From Thalassia testudinum (Eukaryota; Streptophyta; Magnoliopsida; Alismatales; Hydrocharitaceae): DNA of 64,000 nt. The position numbers were made by a program, and so were the translations under genes. Shown piece by piece: positions 1 through 11,104 of the stretch; the stretch's first letter is position 1; the number at the start of each line of letters is the position of its first letter. A model generated the notes under the pieces. That model saw nothing but the letters and a program-made list of their open reading frames with translations. It searched no databases and was not told the DNA's origin. The DNA lies in the NCBI GenBank assembly GCA_037157565.1, contig JAZHRO010000073.1, positions 96,760,001 to 96,824,000 on the forward strand. Reading direction: 5' to 3'.

Positions 1-364
1 GCGAGAAAAATAATAGAAATTTCCCTAGTCAAATCAACAAGAAACTAGGAGATAAAATGTACTCCTAAGAGTACGCCTATATCATGCTACTGCTAGTTAG
101 AAAGGATGTATTTTTGTATTTTTAAATTTTTATCTAACTAAATGCAACAATTCAAACTGACTAAAGACTAAGGAAATAAATACTTACAATGGTATTTATA
201 AGGGAAAATAGAACTACGAAAGCCTGCCTTCTTCCTGAGATTACCTGCAAAGGTAAATCTGAAAAGAAATCAGAAAACAAAACAAAAAAAACTAAGTAAA
301 ACAAAACATTAAAAAATGGTGAAATTGGTGAATATAATTACAGTTACCTCTTATGGCACCAAAA
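1..364 (-). mobile_element. Leader/internal start of element E (minus strand), cut by window edge
   Basis: A-rich non-coding sequence lies immediately inside a putative primer site. On the minus strand 344-361 reads TGGTGCCATAAGAGG..., sitting three bases from the LTR end, the same spacing as in element D. The match to the tRNA-Asp type site (TGGCGCCGTTGCCGGGGA) is weak beyond the first eight bases. No coding potential is visible. The rest of the element lies to the left of the window. Confidence 0.4.
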
Positions 365-888
365 TGATTATTAAACAAAATTATGCAAGGGAGTATTTTA
401 ATGAATTAAAAGATTAAAATGATGCATTCTCACCTCAACACAGTTAATTAAGTTAATTGTGCTTAATTATGTGTAGAAGAAATAATTTAGGTAAACTCGA
501 ATTTGTGTCGGTTGAGTAGTATAGGGTCAAGTTAACCCAACATTTTAGATTTTATTTCTTTTAATTGGTTGAGTCCAGGTCATTCGATGGGAGGTATAAT
601 TTATTCAGAATTCACCAATTAGTCTAATCTACTCATAGGAGGTATAAGTAAGTTAATTTTAACAACATGAATTTTTCCTAATGATTTTAATTTTAAGAAA
701 TATGCAAAATTCCATAAGAAAACATATTTACACAAATGATCTTCTTTAATAACAAGTAAACATGTTAATTTCTATTTATTTCAAAGAAATTAAGGCAATA
801 GATAGTTTTTCTAATTGAAATATGCCTTATTACAACATTAAACTAAAAAAGAATTAAAAATAATGCAAGAAAGTAAAGCATTTATTAT

Positions 889-1135
889 CTTTGTTTCTTC
901 ATCCTCTCTCTCTTCTTCTTCTTTTACCTTTCTTTTCTCTTTCTTTCTTTTTTTGTTTACTTATCTCTTAATCTTCTCTTAATCCTTTCCTTTTCTTTTT
1001 CCTTTATTCTTTTTCTTATTTTTCTCGAGCTCCTCTTCTTCCTTTCTTCTTTTCTTCTCTTTTCTGCCTTGTCTCTTAGTGCCTATTCAGTCTTCTCTTT
1101 CTTTTATGAATTCTCCTCCTGTCTTTCCTTCACTT
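889..1135. repeat. Pyrimidine-rich (CT) tract in E LTR
   Basis: About 250 bp of nearly pure C/T on the plus strand, imperfect TTC/CTT/TCT runs. A shorter equivalent occurs at the matching place in E copy 2 (about 53630-53880). As read on the E strand it is a purine tract downstream of the promoter. Confidence 0.7.
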
Positions 1136-3795
1136 TCTCACCTTTGCTCCTTCTTTTTCCTTAGCATCTTCCTTAGCAACTTTTCCTTCATTCCTTCTCT
1201 TTGTTCTTAAATTCTTAGCATTTTCCTTAGCCTGAGCCTTAGCCTTTCTTCCTTAGCATATTTCCTTCAGTACTTAGCCTTAGCTTCTGAACCTTTCTTC
1301 CTTCTGAGCCGAACCGAGTTTTTTCTCTTTAGCCATAAATTAGGTTATTCATTAGCGGCTTAGACCTTTCGGGGATATGCAGCACCCTTTTCAGGGTGGG
1401 ACCAGACCCTACTAGGTCCAACCCTGATTCAATTAGTTCGATTTATTTCTAGTTCACAAACTCTAGCCAAACTGGCTCACGGCCTCCCAGGCCTTGCACA
1501 CGCCCTCCTAGGGCTCACATTCTCACACGACACAGGAGCACACACTAGCAGGCACACACGCGCCCACACACACACACACATGCTCAGAATCAATGCTCAA
1601 TTAGTAACCATGCACCAAGCGCTAATGACTGAAGTTCCTATAGAACAAAACAATTTTATACCTAAGAGCCCGTTTAGATCTAACGATGTAGGACTATCAT
1701 TTCCCCTCCTAGAGCAGACTTCAAACGTTGATTCCCAGTAGCTCAAAGCTCCATTCCAAGTGAATAAAAGCTTGTTGGAAAGCTCTTGAGTTGCCCTACA
1801 GGATTAAAGTGTCAATTTAATGTGAAGGGGAAGTTATGTTCTTCGATTTGAAGGGCAAAGATTCAGTTCTATATATAGTTAAAATGACCTGGAAAATGGT
1901 TTTCTCAACTTTAAGTCTACAGACTGGACTTTAACCCCCAGTTGATGTTCTAAATAGGTTAAGTGAATTCTGTAGCTACTGGTGTGGATATCAAGCTCTC
2001 AGGACCTTCAGGAAGCATATAGAAGCTCAAAGCCTCTCTGGAAGCTTCAGAAAGTGTTATTTAGACTTGAAAAAGTCCTAATAGAAAACTTACGATCTGT
2101 TTAATCGTTTAAAACAACTTCTAGAGGTTGTTATCAATTCATCTGGGCAAAATTTACATCCAAATTTCATCTAAAATCCACTTCCATCAGTTTGGGTTCA
2201 AAAATGACCCAAACTGGCAGAAATTGAAATCTAATCAAATTATACATTAGAGCTCATCCAAATCACTTTAAAATCATTCATAAACATCTTAGAATCAATT
2301 TAAACTCATCAATGCATCAGATTGAATCCAGAATCAAGAAATTAAACTCAGGGTTGACTGCTAAGCTCAAATTTTGACTTTCTATTTTAGATCTTTTCTC
2401 AGGTAATTAACACCTAAAATATCTTCTCCTCAATCTCATGAATATGCTCAGACCCTTAGATAGGTGTTTTAACTAAAGATTCTAGGTTTTTAAGCTCGCC
2501 ACCTGAGCTTCTAAAGTGGTTTGTTCATCACAACAACCTAGAGGTTGTTACAAAGATTTAAGCATGGAAATGGATTCAGTACACTGCACTAAAGCTTCTA
2601 GCCTTATTAAATACATCTCAAATCTAACTGTCAGACTTCTCCGACTCTGCTGGAGTTGGAGAAGATGAATACCTATCTCATGCTCCAGTCATCAAAATCT
2701 TAAATAAACAAACTCAACCTGATCAGTAATCCTTCTTTCATTTATCTAGAGTTTCTCCCCAAGTTCTATAGGATGAGGATCAGTTTTGACTTGCTAGAGC
2801 TCGCTGGAGCTCTGGTGAGTCCAGAAAAAGAGAAAATTGCATAAAGAATGAGAATTTGTGCCATTAATGATTTGAAAAGATTCTTGAGGTCACAAGGAAC
2901 CTCAGGATCAAGTTAATTCCTTCAATTGATCATTAGAATAAAGATTTAACAGTGAATTCAATTTTTATAGAATTTGAGATGGTTAAGGCTCAGGACTTAT
3001 TTTCCCACTCAATTGAGTGGAGAAAACGAGTCAGCAGATGTTTGCGATCATAAATATATATATAATTAAGGATTTCAACTACTCCTGAGAGGCCATTGAC
3101 AGCGAGCTCAGGAGCTTAATTAGATTTGGGTGTTTAAGTTATATGTGGTATTTAATCGAATTAAAGTGATGATTAGGATCCTTTTGTGATGAAAAGATGA
3201 TGGAGGACCCAATGATGGTTGAAATTAGGTCAACTACTGCTGCCATGGATAACAAAAGTAGTCGATGGAGGTGGAAGTGATTTAGGCGAATTAGTGATCA
3301 AATTAGTAATTAATGATTGTAGAAATGATCGTGGAAGATAGAAGAATGTCGACAGTGACTTAAAAAGACAAAATTAATGCTCCTGACAAGCTCAAGGAGC
3401 TCGTCGGAGTCGAGAAAGATGAAATCTAAATCTAACATTATGGCTACCTAAATAATTAAACTAACCTACTCCTCCTACTCCTAGTCTACTGTTACCTGGA
3501 CAAAGGGGTTAGAGGATCTCCGTCGATGACTCGTAACGAAGGAGGAAATTAGAGGGTTGTCGAAAGATCTTCGGCGACGGTTGTGAGGTGAAGTAGAGGA
3601 GAGCTCCTTAGTCAGCACTTGTCAGAAGACGCAGCTGACTTCAGCGGAGTTCCAGAGCTGTTAAAAATGGATGGAGGAAGTTGGATGAGGTGGTGGAAGT
3701 TCGTCGGAGTTGCAGAGTGAATAGCCTATCGAAGTCAGCTACAGTGAAGAAGAGGGAAGGGAGCCATCTTGGTGGAAATCAAGGGTGTCAGGGGG

Positions 3796-3803
3796 TATTT
3801 ATA
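3796..3803 (-). promoter_or_regulatory. TATA box of E LTR copy 1
   Basis: TATAAATA on the minus strand, about 760 bp inside the LTR start, matching the distance of the CTATATATAC box in copy 2. Confidence 0.5.
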
Positions 3804-4562
3804 GTTGACGATGACTGAGAAGGAGGTAGAATCTAGACAGATTTGTGGCTAGGAGGGGGATAACCACCGGTGTCTTCTCTGACGCCGGTGAGGTTATCTC
3901 CAACCCTAAAATGGGATTTAGGTATCATCCAGACCAGTGGATGAAAAGGGGATGGTGAGCGCAAGCTCCGGGAGCTTGGAGAAGAAGGGATGACGTCGGA
4001 TTGGTGGTGATCAAACGGTGGCTGCACCTTCAATCATCAGCCATCCAGACGGGTGAAGAAGAATTCCAGGGACTTGTTCACATAGAAACGTAATGACCTA
4101 AGTGGAAAATAAGGACCCGATTGAAATAAAATGTAAGGACCAAAATGTAAACTCAGGTTTTCAAGGTTTATTTTAATTTAAATCTTTTTCAAATTTTTAT
4201 ATATGATTGTAAATAAGACAATTATTATATTTAAACCTTGAATTTACATTTTTGACCTTTTTAGATTAATTTATTTAATTAAGTAATGTTACTTAAGTTA
4301 TTACATATTTTGGTATATATTATGCTTAAGTTAGTTAACACATTGATTAGCCAAGTAATTAATAATATCACGAGTCCAATTGTTAATTAGATTATTAATA
4401 ATATTACTTGGATGATAATATAGCATTTTTAACTAATCTTAAGGTCCTTTACTATTTATCCCTTATTTAATAATTAACCCATATATTCACATATTTCTAG
4501 CTAATTAACTAGGAAGACTAGTTAATTAGGGGTAATTAGAGATCATGATAAGCTTCTCATCA

Positions 4563-4877
4563 TCGAGTCTAGCTGTAATTTTTCTTCAGCACTTCCTTTC
4601 TTTCTCTCTACTATTGTTGTATGTAATGGACTCTTAGTTACTGTTCTGCTACTACTATTTCCTTTCTGCTTTCCGTTGTTGTTGTGGTGGTATGTACTGA
4701 GACAACTATTCTGTTTCCTTTATTGCTTTGTACATTTCTTCTGCTTAGTTATATTGCATGTGTGAATATGACTTATTTTCCTACTTTTGGTTATTTCTTG
4801 TTGGACGACTAGGTCTTGGGATTAGTTGATGAGAGCCGGTCTCGGGTCCTGTAGGGATCTGGGAACCAAGTCGTAAC
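4563..4877 (+). mobile_element. 3' end remnant of a chromovirus LTR (F)
   Basis: This 315-bp stretch is collinear with the last ~300 bp of the young Tekay-type LTR at 43480-43765: both hold TTGTGGTGGT, TTGGACGAC, GTCTTGGGATTAGT and end in a GTCGTTACA/GTCGTAACA terminus. It is clearly diverged, hence older. Element E appears to have inserted into it, so its remainder would lie left of the window. There is no primer site after its end, so it is a 3' LTR, a solo LTR or a broken copy. Confidence 0.75.
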
Positions 4878-4894
4878 AGAGGGATTTATTCCTG

Positions 4895-5300
4895 TTAAGT
4901 CCAACCAATGGCTCTATGATGTTGCTGGAGGACAGAAATCGGTTTTTTTTCCTGATTAGGGGTGAGTCGAGAGTTGATAATCACTGAAAACGTCTTACCT
5001 GAACCCAAAAACACATACATCAAATGGTCTGAGAGTGGTTTTAGCTCCAGGATTTGGTTATCAATAGTAGGTGGGGGTTTGGGATTAGCCTTAGAAGAAA
5101 GGGTGGAAGCTAGGGACAAGTCTAAATCAGATACAAGCTCCCTAATCTATGTGTCAAGATCTTCTTGTGGTTGAGGTCCTTGAAGAATTGAGTTCACCTC
5201 AGGAATCGAGTCCCCAACCAAAGACTCTGTCACATACTTAATTTCCCCACAGTTTATTCCTTTTTGGGCCTTAAAAATATCAATCCTTAACATCTTATCC
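4895..5300 (-). pseudogene. Element D: linker before reverse transcriptase (Athila/Tat pol), truncated
   Basis: On the minus strand 5119-4895 encodes a segment with ELKPL..HL.Y.FLG, PVI-like residues and a terminal AIGWT, the conserved linker between protease and RT in Athila/Tat pol. The reading stops at AIGWT where the catalytic RT should begin, because the element is broken at the junction with the chromovirus LTR F. No RT, RNase H or integrase of D is present in the window. The region 5120-5300 shows the same decayed coding character with stops. It is a pseudogene fragment. Confidence 0.7.
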
Positions 5301-5307
5301 CCAAATT

Positions 5308-5778
5308 TCAACTCGGTTTAGCCCCTTCACAATTATTGTTTGCTTTAGCCATCGCTAGGAATGGTCTCCCCAAGATGATTAGCGTGCCTTTCAGATTCTT
5401 AGGAGTATCCATGTCCAAAATGATGAAATCCATTGGGAAAAAGAAATCTCTCACCCTAACCAGCATATCTTTGAGAATTCCTCTTGGTGACCTAATCAAT
5501 CTATCAGCCAATTGCAGAGTCACCTCAGTCAATTTAAGCATAATTTCCTCAAAGTGGTCTAGCAGGGAGGTGGGAATCAAGTTTATGGATGCTCTTAATT
5601 TTAATAAAGCTTGATCGAACTCTAAGTTTCCTATCTTACAGGAAATCAAAGGAGTGCTAGGATCTTTCACTTTGTGTGAGAATGTACTCAAGATTATAGG
5701 CCTAGCTTGCTCTGACAACACAATCAGACTCCCATCATTATTTTGCAGCTTATGCTTTGGTCTACACCAATCCTTCAA
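5308..5778 (-). pseudogene. Element D: retropepsin-like aspartic protease, inactive
   Basis: This 156-codon open stretch is the protease of an Athila/Tat Gag-Pol. Family hallmarks are the substrate-side block ALLKLRASINLIPTSLL and the C-terminal ILGRPFLAMAKA. In the family the first block carries the catalytic Asp (DLGAS); here the Asp position is Lys and Gly is Arg, so it cannot be catalytic. Gag C-terminal sequence lies directly upstream (5782-6000) and the RT linker downstream (5119-4895), the normal order. I infer a defective copy retaining a long open frame by chance. Confidence 0.8.
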
Positions 5779-5781
5779 AAA

Positions 5782-7572
5782 TTATGCATAAGTCGATATG
5801 TGGTGGATCGCATCCATCAAGGGAATGTTTATTTGGACTTTCTCAAAGAGCTTGACCAAGTTCTCCTCAAGTGCCACAGGTTTGGATTTCCTATTTCCTT
5901 TGGTTAAGGCCTCGAGAAATGGAACATCTTTAGGTTTCTCCAGGATTGGTTTAGGCTTTGGGTCTAGGGTGGGTTTGTCCTTGATATCCATCCTAGACAT
6001 AGGTTTTGAACTACTTGGACCAGATTGACTCGGATAAGGTCAGTCCTAAGTAGTTTTGCCACTATGAGCAGTGACGAAGCTTAGGCCTACCTGGTTGGGA
6101 TTTAGATTTGGCAGAATAAGAGGTTGCTACTAATATCGCATGTATGAAGTAGAAACCTCCAACTTGTCAGGTTGAGGTGTAGAAGGGGCCTGATAAATGT
6201 AATGTTCTTGGCCCTGATTTGGGTTCATAATGTGCCTCTAGTTCGTCATGTTGTTCTGGTTCAACAGAGGTTGGGATGGAAGTGCACCAAGCTAGCGAGT
6301 CCCAACCATCTGTGCAAGCTGATTACAAACCTCTGTAATCTCCACAGTGAGCTACCTTTGCATGGCAGCATTGCTCTTTTACATATCATCCAGGGTTTGT
6401 AGAATCAGGCTCATCTGGTCTTCCTTGCCAGGCTCAGTTTGAAAGTTTGAGTTGGGCCTAGGATGAGTAGGCTGATATGAGTGTGGATTTTGTGGTCGGG
6501 GTTGGAATTAAGGTCTGGAATTATGATTATCTTCGACCAGGAGCAATGCAGATGATTGCGCCATCCAGAGTTGTAGGAGTTAGAGAAAGGATCATTCTAG
6601 ATGGCCTCGAGCTCCTTGCAGGGTTGAATAGCTCTAGAATAATTAGGATATAAGGGTTTAGAGATCCCCCAACTAGAGTAAGATAGTTCAGAGTTCCCTC
6701 TAAAACCTGGATTAGATGGGGGCAAATATGCATCCTTCCCTTGATATGAGTGGTGGTGAATATTATGCATGGCCTCCCTCCCTATGGGTGGATGGGCATA
6801 CGTGCTTTGCTAAGAAGTGGCCCTTTGGAGTTTGCGAGCCAAATCATCCAACTTCTTCTCGATAATAGATACCTTATCCAATCGAATGGTCACTAACTCC
6901 AGATCGACAGATACAAATAGGTCTCGTGTCTTGTGTATCCTTCGTGTGTTTGTCAACGCACGGGCAATCACCGGTCGAGCATACCCATAGAATAATTGTT
7001 TATGGGTTCTTGTACATGTTCTTGAGAATCTCCCAAATGGTGTCTTCATCTTTACCCATGAAGTTACCTCCACAGGCTGCATTGACAAATAATCTGATAT
7101 CTTTGCGGAGTCCCTAGTAAAAGGACTGGACCTATTCCCATTTAGGAACTTTGTGATGAAGGCATTTCCGCATGAGATCCAAAAAGCAATCCCATGCCTC
7201 ATGAAGAGGTTCCCCCACATTTTGCATGAAATGCATGATTTATTACCTCAGGGCATTAGCGTGCCCTACTGGGAAGAATTTCTTGAGGAATTCAGCTTGC
7301 AATCCCTCCCAGGTGTTGATCGATCTATTCAAAGATCGATACCAATGGGTAGCCTTATCCTTCAATGAGAAGGAGAACATTTTCATGAGTAGGGTGTTCC
7401 GATTCTGAACATTTGGCCCAAGAGTCTGGGCTAGGTGTTTTAATTCTCGAATATGTTGGAAAGGATCATTAGAGCCCAATCCATAAAAGTGGGGGATCAA
7501 GTTGATAATATGTGACTTCAACTTGGTATCAGGTCCCCCAGCTGGAATTTGCATCTTGGGTTCGATAGCCAC
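5782..7572 (-). pseudogene. Element D: decayed gag (retrotrans_gag family, Athila/Tat)
   Basis: Reading right to left, 7572-7243 is an open 109-codon piece with the capsid-domain pattern HFYGLGSNDP...HIRELKHL..TL, FSLKDKATHWYRSL, INTWEGLQAEFLKKFFP. The reading then shifts frame repeatedly: HEAWDCFLDLMRKC is in another frame near 7200 and CGGNFMGKDEDTIWEIL near 7050. The 6500-6560 region gives the Athila signature NSGWRN. The C-terminus (6000-5782) shows LVKLFEKVQINIPLMDAI, the usual junction before protease. Several frameshifts and stops make it a pseudogene. The likely start is the Met at 7572, though upstream residues (AIEPKMQ...) suggest the family start lies a little further out. Confidence 0.8.
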
Positions 7573-8319
7573 AGCAGTGGGATTGTAGTGATCTCACATC
7601 TGTGGATGTGGTCGGGGGTTGGCCAGTGCATGAATTAGGTTAGTAAAAGTCTACAACTAGTCTTGCAGGTTTTAAATCTCATACCCTTTTTGCTATGGAT
7701 TCTCCTTAGGAGAAGAGGGTTGAGAATTGGGATCAAATGTGGACGGATTAGAAGGAAACCCAAACAAGTGGGTTGGGGTCTGACCCTGACAGGTGTGCCT
7801 TGCTAATGGAGGTCTCAAGGCAGGTCTCAAAGACCTCCTCCTATACATGCACTATAGGATAGATGAGGGACTGGAAATGTTTTGGACCCAATCAAGGCAC
7901 CCAAAAGAATTGGATGACTATGGCAGTTCGAGGCAGATGGACCTCTGGATCAAAAGGCTACACACTCGAGAATTACTTGCGTAGCTAGGAAAGGAGAGCC
8001 TCGTAAAGACCCTTACACGGTAAAGCATCCCCATGGGTTACAAGGTTTCCCCCATCCGACCTTCCTTGTCACCGTGGGTCCAAGTAGACCAGTATGTGTG
8101 AATTGAGCCCCAAGTCTACCAATTTTAGGCCTAATTGTTCCTTGAATTATTACTTGATTTAGAAGTTAATTCAAATTGTGACCTAATTTGAGGTTGATTG
8201 ATTCAAAAAGTAAACCAACTTCATGTAACCTGTTGTAAGGTTAAGGATGAAATTCGGGTCAAGTCACCCGAGCCACCCTATTTTGGTTCTCAAACAGGCT
8301 ATTAGGTCTAAAGTTTTAT
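7573..8319 (-). mobile_element. Element D: 5' leader, inner part
   Basis: Non-coding sequence between gag and the LINE target site. It continues at 23824-24385 once the LINE/C/A insertions are removed. Short ORFs on the plus strand (for example 7793-7984) show no family features. Confidence 0.6.
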
Positions 8320-8334
8320 GATTCAAGTGATCTT
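8320..8334. repeat. LINE target site duplication, left copy
   Basis: GATTCAAGTGATCTT, repeated exactly at 23809-23823 directly after an A-rich tail. A 15-bp duplication of variable-length type is typical of LINE integration. Confidence 0.85.
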
Positions 8335-8425
8335 GCTTAGTGATTGATCAGATTTGGAGGGGCGTTTGTGGGGAATCTATGTCCACATGGGACGGCTTAT
8401 GGAGAAATCTCTGATGAAAGGAAAG
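8335..8425 (+). mobile_element. LINE fragment, 5' part (interrupted by element C)
   Basis: This 91-bp piece belongs to a 5'-truncated LINE whose remainder is 23577-23808. Taking out element C and one GAAAG copy makes the reading frame run straight through the junction, supporting a clean insertion. Residues upstream of the junction read ...GRLMEKSLMKGK in the same frame. Confidence 0.75.
8421..8425. repeat. Element C target site duplication, left copy
   Basis: GAAAG, identical to 23577-23581 after the second LTR. Confidence 0.85.
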
Positions 8426-9847
8426 TGATGTAGACATAATTATTGAGGGTAAAATGTCTATTCATATATGTTCCTAGGCTTAGAATTGCATTTCATGTTA
8501 TAAATATTGCATAACATGCATCATTCTACATTTAGAGTAGTTTAAAATTTAGGTTAATTCTATCCTTTTTGTGGTCAGGAGAGAAGGATATTTATTTTGG
8601 AGCCTTGGATTGGTGATCCAACTGTACAAATCTAATCAAGATGACGATCAGAGTCCAACGCCTCTAAAATCGCCTAAATCGGAGTCTCGTAGCACCATAT
8701 GCAATCCAAGGAAGATCAACGGCTGAGGGATTAGATGATGCAATCTAGAGCATTAAACGACAAATTCGACCGCACAGATGGATTCAGGTCGACGATCGCT
8801 GCCCAACAGCGTGAAAATCGACTCAATCCGACCTCTATAGCATCCCCTACAAACGAAAGAAGATGGACAACCCAGATAGCGCAACATGGCGCAACCTAGG
8901 TCGTCCATGCGCACGCACACGGCAGAGGCATGCACGTGAAACCGCAGCAGCGCAGCGCGCACACGGAGGCAGCGACAGCAACGGTGCATATTGCGCGTGC
9001 GTGCGCGACAAGGGTGTGTATAGCGCGTGCCAGCAGTGCGGCAACAGGGGCACGAGAGCAGGATCTTCAGTGATGTTTGCCATGTATCTTCAGTGACATT
9101 TATAACCATCACTAAATGTCCTGTATATGAATTTGTTTCTTTCCTCCACTATAAAAGGACCCCTACCCCTCCCATTTTTCTTGATCTCTTCATTTCTTCC
9201 TCTCACCATCTCCAAGGCTCTAGAGAGAGCTTGTCCCAAGCTCGGGATACTCTAGAGTAGAAAATCAAATGGTTTTCCCTCCCCTCATCCCCATTCATGG
9301 GGCATCCCGTGGCCGTCCTCTCATCGCCCATCGGGACGAAGATCCTCGCCGCTATCCCTTCCTACCCCATCCTCCATCCTACAGCTCCGTCGTCCTTTGT
9401 CCTACTCCTCACCACCTTCCTCCAGTCGACATCAAAGAGAGTCATCCTCCGAGCAACCGTTGAGGGGGATTTCTCTCACCTCTTTCTATCTTTTTTCGCT
9501 TTCGTAGTGTAGCTTTCCTGCTTTCATAATTGTACAAAACATTCATGAGTGAAATAGATGATTGCTTCTCTCTCTCTCTCTTATATTTTTGCAAGTAGAT
9601 AAAGTTTTCATCGACCTAATCTTTTGCTTGGTAAAAATATAAAAAAGTTGGAAAAGATAAAAATGACAAAAATAAATAAAAGCGAAGTGCAGATTTTTAT
9701 AAAACCAAATGTTTGCCTCCCCGTGTTCGACCCGAGACTCACTTCTCGAGTTTTGATTATAAATTTTATCTGATAGATGCATTTTGCGAGCTACGACGAC
9801 GGGTCCTCCAAACCCCCGATTTTAACACGTGAAGCGCGCCTTCAACA
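8426..9847 (+). mobile_element. Element C 5' LTR
   Basis: Begins TGATGTAGACATAATT and ends ...CTTCAACA, directly before a primer site. The 3' LTR begins identically at 14216 and ends CCCTCATCA at 23576, so the original ends were a TGATG/CATCA inverted repeat and this copy has mutated. It has a TATA box at 9150-9157, a C+T-rich untranslated region, a TC microsatellite (9570-9583) and near the end the block CCCCGTGTTCGACCC found in related LTRs. ORFs in its GC-rich part (8753-9112) fall in repetitive CA/GC sequence and are not genes. Confidence 0.9.
9150..9157 (+). promoter_or_regulatory. TATA box of element C 5' LTR
   Basis: TATAAAAG in CACTATAAAAGGACCC; the partner LTR has CACTATAAATGGACCC at 22859-22874. 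Confidence 0.65.
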
Positions 9848-9850
9848 TTT

Positions 9851-9868
9851 TGGCGTCATTGCCGGGGA
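9851..9868 (+). other. Element C primer binding site (tRNA-Asp type)
   Basis: TGGCGTCATTGCCGGGGA, 16 of 18 positions matching TGGCGCCGTTGCCGGGGA, the complement of the plant tRNA-Asp 3' end. It lies three bases after the LTR. Confidence 0.85.
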
Positions 9869-11100
9869 GGCAACGCTCTTTGATTTTTCTCACATTTTTT
9901 TTCTACCTTAGCTAACTTTTATCTCAATTTTTCTCTGATCTTACTATGATTCCAGGTATTCTTTCGAGGTGGGCCAAAGCGGTTAGATTGGAGAAAAGTG
10001 TGGATGAACGTTTTGTAAGTTTATCCCCACTTCCTCACCCACTAGTTCATTTCACCACACTAATAACTCAAACCCAAATCAATTTAGGTGCTTTTTATAA
10101 ACCCTATGATTTATTTGGTTGTTTGTTTGCCACCACCACTCATCTCACCCCCGCATATATAAAAATATATATATATATGTAATCTTCTCTTGTGGGATTT
10201 TCTGAAAGCTACACACTTAACGCCCACAACTTTTCACCCTAAGGTGCACGATCACATCGATTCTACCACTTAATCAGGATCTAACCTGTGGACTTGGTAC
10301 ACTTAACTCAACACACAAATATGTGAGTAGCAATCTTAATAGGTCAAACATTTCTGTGTGCCTTAATTAAGTGGTGTAATAGACCAATTGATTGAACTGT
10401 TTGGACTGCACCAGTTATGATAAAAAGTAATCCATCAAGTAGCTTGCCTCTTAGGGTTGATCTTTAGGGCTGAACCAAGCACTCCACATATTATTTTTGA
10501 TTTCTAAAGGAATATATCTACACCCGTGCTTTCAAAACTTAAAGTGTTCTCCTAAACTTGATTGAATATACCTAAGATTAAACCCTAAAAGCTGCTAAAC
10601 AAGGTTGAACCCTAAAAGTCACATCATCAAATAACCTTGTTTAAAAACCCTGGTTGTGCATGCACACACATTTTAACTGATCATTAAGGACACAACCCAT
10701 CTAAAGGGCCCATCACATTCCAACAGTACAATCATCCCAAGCCTAACTGAAAATTAGTAGACGTTGGCCTTAAGGATTGATTTGCTCTTCGGGGCTCTGA
10801 CTGAGATTTTTTTCGATTAATATGCTTCTACTGGTCCATCTGATGTCTAGCTAGGGGAGTAGCATCAATAGACTACGGCTGGGGGGTACACTAGGAACCG
10901 GAGGTGCAAGTCCAAGGAAGAACCTTCTCCCCAGTCCCTCCTTCTAACTAGTTGGTTTGATCGGATAAAAGTAAACCAAATCGTTTATAATCTCAAGATA
11001 GGTCCTGGGAGTTTGTAGGTTGTTAGGCTACCCACATAAGGACAGGTTTGGTTGATTGTACTGTAAGGCACCTTTCCCTCTTCTATTTTGCCTCCTATTC
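9869..11100 (+). mobile_element. Element C leader region
   Basis: Non-coding leader with TA repeat at 10158-10178 and A/T-rich body. The 78-codon ORF at 9946 begins like a degenerate N-terminus but has no family features. No regulatory signal recognised beyond the primer site. Confidence 0.6.
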
Positions 11101-11104
11101 TACC

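Larger units (their letters stand above)
365..4562 (-). mobile_element. Long LTR of element E, copy 1 (Athila/Tat-like, about 4.2 kb)
   Basis: Read on the minus strand this starts TGATGAGAAGC at 4562 and ends in CA at 365, next to the putative primer site. A second, diverged copy lies at about 53270-57799. Both share the order of a 'GGTCATTC' block, a pyrimidine-rich block, an AT-rich body and a TATA box about 760 bp from the minus-strand start (3796-3803 here, 57036-57046 in copy 2). That matched spacing supports the right end. There is no meaningful ORF. The left boundary is less certain than the right. Confidence 0.6.

Noticed and set aside
8753..9112. 119-codon minus ORF in element C LTR
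   Set aside because: Cys/Arg-rich translation of GCGCA/TGCGC-rich LTR DNA, not kept in the partner LTR.
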